46,260 bases of DNA from Fluviicola sp. (lineage in GTDB: Bacteria; Bacteroidota; Bacteroidia; Flavobacteriales_D; Crocinitomicaceae), in NCBI GenBank assembly GCA_017983675.1, contig JAGOAZ010000017.1, positions 1-46,260 on the forward strand, written 5' to 3'. Under the pieces are notes generated by a model. It had not been told where the DNA came from, ran no database searches, and worked only from the letters and a program-made list of their open reading frames with translations. Shown piece by piece: positions 41,706 to 46,260 of this stretch (within the stretch, counting starts at the first letter, position 1; each line of letters starts with the position of its first letter). A program made the translations under genes and the position numbers.

Positions 41706-42580
41706 TTTTTTATTTTATTTATGAGTGCTTTTTTTATTTCAAATATTGATTCTTTCAAAAACCAGTGATAAAATAAGTTTGGATAAATTTTAACCATAAA
41801 TAAAAAAGAACTCTTACTTTTTATTAATTTACTAGAATATGTAATAAGATTAAAACGTCTAATGACAAAACTTGACAATTCAAATATTCCGTTTCCTTTT
41901 CCTGTTGTATAATGATTAGTGTTTTGAATTGTTTTTACACGTTTATAGAATAAAGCACGCTCGTTGTAAAAAGAATAATCACCTAACGTAAGATAATAAC
42001 ACAGTGTAGGATAAATATTATTATAGGGTGTTTTATGATTTGGCCACCACCATACTGGAAAAGTGACATGTTTTATTTTATTCGTTTTAAAAATGCCATA
42101 ACCTAATCCGTCATTTGCATTTTTTATAAAATAGACCAATCGTTTATATCGGTTGTTATTTGAATAATTTATATCTACTATTTCATTTGTTTGCTCATTA
42201 GTTTCATTTATTTCATTGTAAATAGAAAACGCAGCAATTGCTTTAGGATTATTTTGTAGTAATTGAATTAATATACTTGCAAAGTAAGGGTCCCATAAAT
42301 CATCATCTGCAGCCCACATAAAATAAGGAGTATCTGCTAACCCTAATAAAAATTCCATGTTTTTTGAGATCCCTAGATTTCTTTGTTGTCTAATATATTT
42401 TATTCGTTTATCTTCTTCTGCATATTTCAAACAAATTTCTGCTGAACCATCTGTAGATCCATCATCAGAAATAATAAGAATAAAATCCACATCTTTTAGA
42501 TTTAAAATAGATTTTATTGATTGTTCAATGAAATCTATATCATTAAAAACGGGCATGCCAATTGTTAATGTGCTTTTCAT
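41702..42580 (-). CDS. Family 2 glycosyltransferase
   Basis: 292 residues, GT-A fold. LTIGMPVFNDIDFIEQSIKSIL, the nucleotide-binding ISDDGSTDGS and the metal-binding AADDDLWDP (DxD) are clear in the first 110 residues. The C-terminal third is aromatic and lysine-rich. Overlaps both neighbours by 4 nt. The DNA here and to the right is visibly richer in A/T than the ribosomal half. Confidence 0.9.
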   Translation of the reverse strand: MKSTLTIGMPVFNDIDFIEQSIKSILNLKDVDFILIISDDGSTDGSAEICLKYAEEDKRIKYIRQQRNLGISKNMEFLLGLADTPYFMWAADDDLWDPYFASILIQLLQNNPKAIAAFSIYNEINETNEQTNEIVDINYSNNNRYKRLVYFIKNANDGLGYGIFKTNKIKHVTFPVWWWPNHKTPYNNIYPTLCYYLTLGDYSFYNERALFYKRVKTIQNTNHYTTGKGNGIFELSSFVIRRFNLITYSSKLIKSKSSFLFMVKIYPNLFYHWFLKESIFEIKKALINKIKK

Positions 42581-43527
42581 AACTGTTTAGTCAATGTTTT
42601 TTTTAATTGGCGAAAATATTCAACCATACCGTGTTTGACATCACCAATATTATTTGGGAAGTAACTAAATGAAAAGAATACAAACAGCAAAAAATGTTTA
42701 TTTAATTTAAATATCGGAACATTAGATGGGTATGAAAAAGTTGTGAAATGTAGAAATGAACGATATTGTGTGTGCGCGAATGAGCTACTAATTTTCTTCA
42801 ACCAAGGAATCATATTTAAATCTGTAGCTAACATATCAATTGTAATACTACTCGAAATACTCCCGCTATTTCTTCTGTACACGCACATGCTGTTTTTTAA
42901 ATACTTAATGTTGCCATAACAACTCAACATTGGATAAATTGCTCGTTCATTTGATAAGATATTTGAGGGGATACCACCAGATTTTATCCAATACTCCCTT
43001 CTGTATACCAAAGAAGAAGTGTGAAATTTCCTATGTTGCAACATATCTCTCATAGTATATGTTTGATCATTTGTATCTCCAAACAATTTGCTTTCACCTG
43101 GCAAATCGTCAAATATGATTTCTGATTGGTGAGCACAAGCTGAAAACTTTTTGTTTTGATCTAAAAAATCAATTTGTTGTTGCAATTTCATTTTATCTGT
43201 CCAAAAATCATCACTGTCTAAAAGTGCAATATATTCGCCTATACATTTGTTATGTGTTGCAATACAATTAGGGGTTAAACCCAAATTTTTTTTGTGTTCT
43301 AAAACAATAATTTTATCAGGATATTCATTTTGATATTTCTTTGCAATTTCTCTTGTCTTGTCGCTACTACAATCTTCACCAATAATTAGCTCATACGAGA
43401 AATTAACTTTTTGCATTAAAACACTTTCAATTGCCTGTTCAATATACCTCTCAACATTATAAGCAATCATAACGATACTTACTTTTGGTTTGGTGTTTTT
43501 AGTTTCTTCGTAAATAGTTTTTTCCAC
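42577..43527 (-). CDS. Family 2 glycosyltransferase
   Basis: 316 residues. VSIVMIAYNVERYIEQAIESVL, GEDCSSDKT and ALLDSDDFWTD (DxD) mark the GT-A catalytic domain; FHTSSLVYRREYW lies in the acceptor half. The start MEKTIYEE lies 29 nt inside the preceding gene. No later in-frame Met fits the domain, so the overlap appears real rather than a mis-called start. Confidence 0.9.
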   Translation of the reverse strand: MEKTIYEETKNTKPKVSIVMIAYNVERYIEQAIESVLMQKVNFSYELIIGEDCSSDKTREIAKKYQNEYPDKIIVLEHKKNLGLTPNCIATHNKCIGEYIALLDSDDFWTDKMKLQQQIDFLDQNKKFSACAHQSEIIFDDLPGESKLFGDTNDQTYTMRDMLQHRKFHTSSLVYRREYWIKSGGIPSNILSNERAIYPMLSCYGNIKYLKNSMCVYRRNSGSISSSITIDMLATDLNMIPWLKKISSSFAHTQYRSFLHFTTFSYPSNVPIFKLNKHFLLFVFFSFSYFPNNIGDVKHGMVEYFRQLKKTLTKQL

Positions 43528-44425
43528 TGTTTTGTTTTTTTGAATAATTAAGAGGTATCGTTATATAATATCCAATGTTACTAAAATAATAGTAGGATTC
43601 TTCCCAAAATCCTTTCCGATAATTTCGATTCATTTTCCAAAGAACACTTAAATTCATTAAAAATACAGCTATTTGAAAAAAATGATATGTAAAATACCCT
43701 CCCAAACCATTTGTTTTATAGAACAGTAGGGCAGTTGATAACCAGTTTTGTTTACTACCCCAATCACTTCCGTTTGAACTTCCGCCATGTTTATGAATTG
43801 CTTCCACATTTGTTGTTGATACAATTGAATAACCTTTTTTTAAAATGCGTTGACAAAGTTCTAGTTCTTCACCGTACATAAAAAAGTCTGTATCAAATCC
43901 GTTAACTTCATGAAAAATTTTAGCAGGTATTAAGAAAAAAGCACCCATTACACCTTCAATTTCTGATTTTCTTTCATGAAAAAAGTAGGAAATTAGGATA
44001 CTTCTAAATAATATTGATTTTAGTTTTCCAACGTTGGTGTATGTTGATTTTTGTATGGATCCATCTTCATTGCGCAATTGACACCCCATTACTCCTATTC
44101 GAGAATTTGATTTAAGGAAATTGACACAATACTCAATTGTCCCATTTTTTAACAGCATATCCGAATTTAAAAATAATAGATGTTTACCTTTTGCTATCGA
44201 TGCTCCTAAATTGTTTGCGCGACCGAAACCTTCGTTTTCATAGTTTTCTATTATTTGGATTGTCTGGAATTTTGAACGGATATACTGAGTTGAATTATCT
44301 TCTGAATGATTATCAATTACAATTATTTCATAGTTAAGGGTAGAAATATTGGCAATTGATTCAATACACCGAACTGTTAGTGTTGGTGTTCTGTAATTTA
44401 TAATAATTATAGATAAATCAATCAT
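43499..44425 (-). CDS. Family 2 glycosyltransferase, rhamnosyltransferase-like
   Basis: 308 residues. LSIIIINYRTPTLTVRCIESI, VIDNHSEDNS, NEGFGRANNLG, LFLNSDMLL and FFMYGEELELCQRI are the motif series of the WcaA/RfbF-type subgroup. A hydrophobic segment near residues 240-262 may attach it to the membrane. It is clearly a paralogue of the gene at 45173-46147. Confidence 0.9.
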   Translation of the reverse strand: MIDLSIIIINYRTPTLTVRCIESIANISTLNYEIIVIDNHSEDNSTQYIRSKFQTIQIIENYENEGFGRANNLGASIAKGKHLLFLNSDMLLKNGTIEYCVNFLKSNSRIGVMGCQLRNEDGSIQKSTYTNVGKLKSILFRSILISYFFHERKSEIEGVMGAFFLIPAKIFHEVNGFDTDFFMYGEELELCQRILKKGYSIVSTTNVEAIHKHGGSSNGSDWGSKQNWLSTALLFYKTNGLGGYFTYHFFQIAVFLMNLSVLWKMNRNYRKGFWEESYYYFSNIGYYITIPLNYSKKQNSGKNYLRRN

Positions 44426-44430
44426 TCTTT

Positions 44431-45183
44431 TTAGTTCACAAATAAACGGATAAACTTGTTTTTGAAAGTTGAAAACAAATTACTTTTCAGTAAAACATAT
44501 TGATGTAATTTCGAATGTTGAAAACCAACATGTTGTTTTGGTCCATAAAAAACGATTGCAGATACTCCAAGTCCCGCAGCTATAGTTGCTGTTCCTGATG
44601 TTAAGCAATAAAGTTTTTTTGATGAGTGTATTAAATCACAAAAATCAAATAATGTTTCTGTAGTTAAAAACTCAGTTTTTTTTGTCGCTTTGAAAAGATG
44701 TTTCTCTCCACGAAGTGTCATTATTTTATCGAACTTAATTTTTTTTTGCCTAAAAAAACTCATAGCATCTAACTTATCAATATTGCCGACCCAAGATAAA
44801 TAGTTTGGGTCGTAAACATTAAAATTATAAGTAGAAACAAATTTTGGTTTGTAATAGATTTTTGGTTCATTAAATCGCGTGTGATTATCAAGTTGATAAA
44901 ATTGCATTATTCTATCGAGTAAATTATTTTCTTCATCAGTTGATTCCAATAACTTCTCGATATTACAAGAAATCCCTGTTTCATCTGTAAATCCATCCAC
45001 AAATGGATTTTGTTCCCAAACTAATTTTCTATAATCATCATGCCGATAATTGGATTTGTTTGAAATGAAAACACGATCATATTGAAAATCTTTTTTTGCA
45101 ATTTCTGGAAGATGACTATGGAATAAATGGTCACCTAATCCTGCATATGGAATATCTAATATCAGAATTAACTCATTTTTCAT
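44431..45183 (-). CDS. Putative GT-B (GT9-like) glycosyltransferase
   Basis: 250 residues, not firmly recognised. GLGDHLFHSHLPEIAK at the N-terminus resembles the glycine loop of heptosyltransferase-like (GT9) proteins, and LYCLTSGTATIAAGLGVSAIVFYGPKQH near residue 190 resembles their donor-binding S/TG..H.A...G.P.....GP strand. It is shorter than typical GT9 enzymes. It overlaps its upstream neighbour by 11 nt and sits between two paralogous family 2 enzymes. Confidence 0.6.
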   Translation of the reverse strand: MKNELILILDIPYAGLGDHLFHSHLPEIAKKDFQYDRVFISNKSNYRHDDYRKLVWEQNPFVDGFTDETGISCNIEKLLESTDEENNLLDRIMQFYQLDNHTRFNEPKIYYKPKFVSTYNFNVYDPNYLSWVGNIDKLDAMSFFRQKKIKFDKIMTLRGEKHLFKATKKTEFLTTETLFDFCDLIHSSKKLYCLTSGTATIAAGLGVSAIVFYGPKQHVGFQHSKLHQYVLLKSNLFSTFKNKFIRLFVN

Positions 45184-46147
45184 ATGTCGCTTTCAATGAT
45201 TTTATTGTACAATATTTTGAGTTGCTTGATTCAAAAGGGATTTTAAATATTTTATTTATCTGATTTAAATAACTTATTATAGACGATTTTGTTTGTTTTT
45301 TCATTTCTGGAACAAGAAAATAAACAAATATTAAATTAAAAAAAATAGTTGTTAAAAACAAAAAATGATGAAGTATATACCCCTTGATTCCAAACAATTT
45401 ATAATTTAATAAAAACTCAGAAATTAGTTTCTGATTGAATTGCCAGTTAGAATTATTTACTGTTCCACCATTTAAATGAGTAACAGTCATATCTTCATAA
45501 TAACAAAGATTTAAATTGTTTTTACTAATTCTAATACAAAGTTCAATTTCTTCTGAGTACATAAAAAAATCAGGATCAAAAAACCCTACTTTTTCAATCA
45601 CATTTTTAGGTATTAAAAGAAAGGAACCCATTAATGCTTTGATTGTATGATTTTGATTTGATTGTTTTTTAGCTTTTGTTATTTTAGCATAAAAGATGTT
45701 GTTTTTAAGTCTTGAATGAAGACTTCCTACATCATATGTTCTAGATTCTTGAAATGTTCCATCAGAATTTGTTAATCTACATGAAAGAGCACCTAATTGC
45801 TTTGTTTTTCGAGCATAATTAACTAGTTGATCTAATTTTCCATGAATAATTTTGATGTCAGGGTTGATTATAAGGATAAATTCTCCATTACTTTTATTGA
45901 TTCCAATATTATTTGCTCTACCATATCCTAAATTTGATGATGTATGGTAATATTTTATCAATTGATTGTTTTTGGATAGCTCTAAAAGTTGTATTGTTTT
46001 ACTTGGACTGTTATCAATAATTATTATTTCTAATTGACAATCACCACTATTTTTCAATATGCTTTCGACACTAGTAATAGTTAGTTCTGCTGAATTAAAA
46101 TCTACTACAATTACTGATAAATCGATACGACTCTCCCCAACTTTCAT
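45173..46147 (-). CDS. Family 2 glycosyltransferase, rhamnosyltransferase-like
   Basis: 324 residues. LSVIVVDFNSAELTITSVESIL, IIDNSPSKT, SNLGYGRANNIG, LIINPDIKI and FFMYSEEIELCIRI repeat the motif order of the gene at 43499-44425; the C-terminal hydrophobic stretch (HHFLFLTTIFFNLIFVYFLV) is also shared. Its ATG immediately follows the stop codon of the truncated gene at the window edge. Confidence 0.9.
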   Translation of the reverse strand: MKVGESRIDLSVIVVDFNSAELTITSVESILKNSGDCQLEIIIIDNSPSKTIQLLELSKNNQLIKYYHTSSNLGYGRANNIGINKSNGEFILIINPDIKIIHGKLDQLVNYARKTKQLGALSCRLTNSDGTFQESRTYDVGSLHSRLKNNIFYAKITKAKKQSNQNHTIKALMGSFLLIPKNVIEKVGFFDPDFFMYSEEIELCIRISKNNLNLCYYEDMTVTHLNGGTVNNSNWQFNQKLISEFLLNYKLFGIKGYILHHFLFLTTIFFNLIFVYFLVPEMKKQTKSSIISYLNQINKIFKIPFESSNSKYCTIKSLKATYEK

Positions 46148-46260
46148 TTACTTATCTTTTGGAAATAGTTCCTCAAATCTTTCGATACTGATGAGGTTTA
46201 GTTGTTGCTTGCGGTCGGCATCAAATACAGCAAATTCATAAAAAGGATTCGCAATTTTCT
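46148..46260 (-). CDS. C-terminal end of an upstream cluster gene (partial)
   Basis: Only the last 36 codons are in the window, reading KIANPFYEFAVFDADRKQ... and ending ...RFEELFPKDK before TAA at 46150-46148. The stop is directly followed by the ATG of the next gene, so it belongs to the same operon. Too little remains to name the protein. Confidence 0.6.
   Translation of the reverse strand, partial: KIANPFYEFAVFDADRKQQLNLISIERFEELFPKDK

Noticed and set aside
43499..43527. 29-nt overlap of two glycosyltransferases as a frameshifted single gene
   Set aside because: Both proteins carry complete and independent GT2 catalytic domains, so this is a gene overlap, not a broken gene.

Overview
The window looks like a chromosome segment from a Bacteroidota bacterium of the order Flavobacteriales (family not resolved; a Crocinitomicaceae/Fluviicola-like origin is only a guess). 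Evidence: two type IX secretion cargo proteins (one sorting domain of type A, one of type B), promoters of the TTG-N19-TAnnTTTG kind at rpsL and icd, A/T-rich start regions almost without Shine-Dalgarno sequences, zinc-free L36 and S14, monomeric NADP isocitrate dehydrogenase and the long form of urocanase.

Layout. 81-2072: a stand-alone KAS III-type condensing enzyme and a T9SS type A cargo protein. 2208-19493: one long co-directional block holding the fused str, S10, spc and alpha operons in conserved order (rpsL-rpsG-fusA-rpsJ-rplC-rplD-rplW-rplB-rpsS-rplV-rpsC-rplP-rpmC-rpsQ-rplN-rplX-rplE-rpsN-rpsH-rplF-rplR-rpsE-rpmD-rplO-secY-infA-rpmJ-rpsM-rpsK-rpsD-rpoA-rplQ), ending at a strong intrinsic terminator. 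Most genes here are 1-26 nt apart. Only four gaps exceed 60 nt (before rplC, rpsD, rpoA and rplQ), and each holds a foldable RNA, so they are candidate autoregulatory sites. 19530-27260: carA, eno, a two-gene secreted unit (small exported protein plus a T9SS type B protein) and hutU, with intrinsic terminators after eno, the T9SS gene and hutU.

27264-35237: mostly minus strand: an OmpA-family protein, a DUF4403 lipoprotein, icd, rdgB and asnB, with a group II truncated haemoglobin on the plus strand. 35367-35537: a 56-residue protein ending in CVGCGS, read away from asnB. 35546-46260: a tightly overlapped minus-strand polysaccharide cluster with eight glycosyltransferases or glycosyltransferase-like proteins and a WbpG/HisH/HisF trio that probably makes an acetamidino sugar. 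It continues past the right edge.

How the parts work together: the left half supplies ribosomes, the SecY channel and RNA polymerase alpha. The right end builds a surface glycan: glycosyltransferases add sugars in sequence, HisH hydrolyses glutamine, a HisF-like partner passes ammonia on, and the WbpG-like enzyme amidinates a sugar. AsnB next door may amidate a sugar acid or simply make asparagine. No rRNA, tRNA, CRISPR array, insertion sequence or phage gene was seen, and no gene-free stretch reaches 300 bases (largest 2073-2271, 199 nt).
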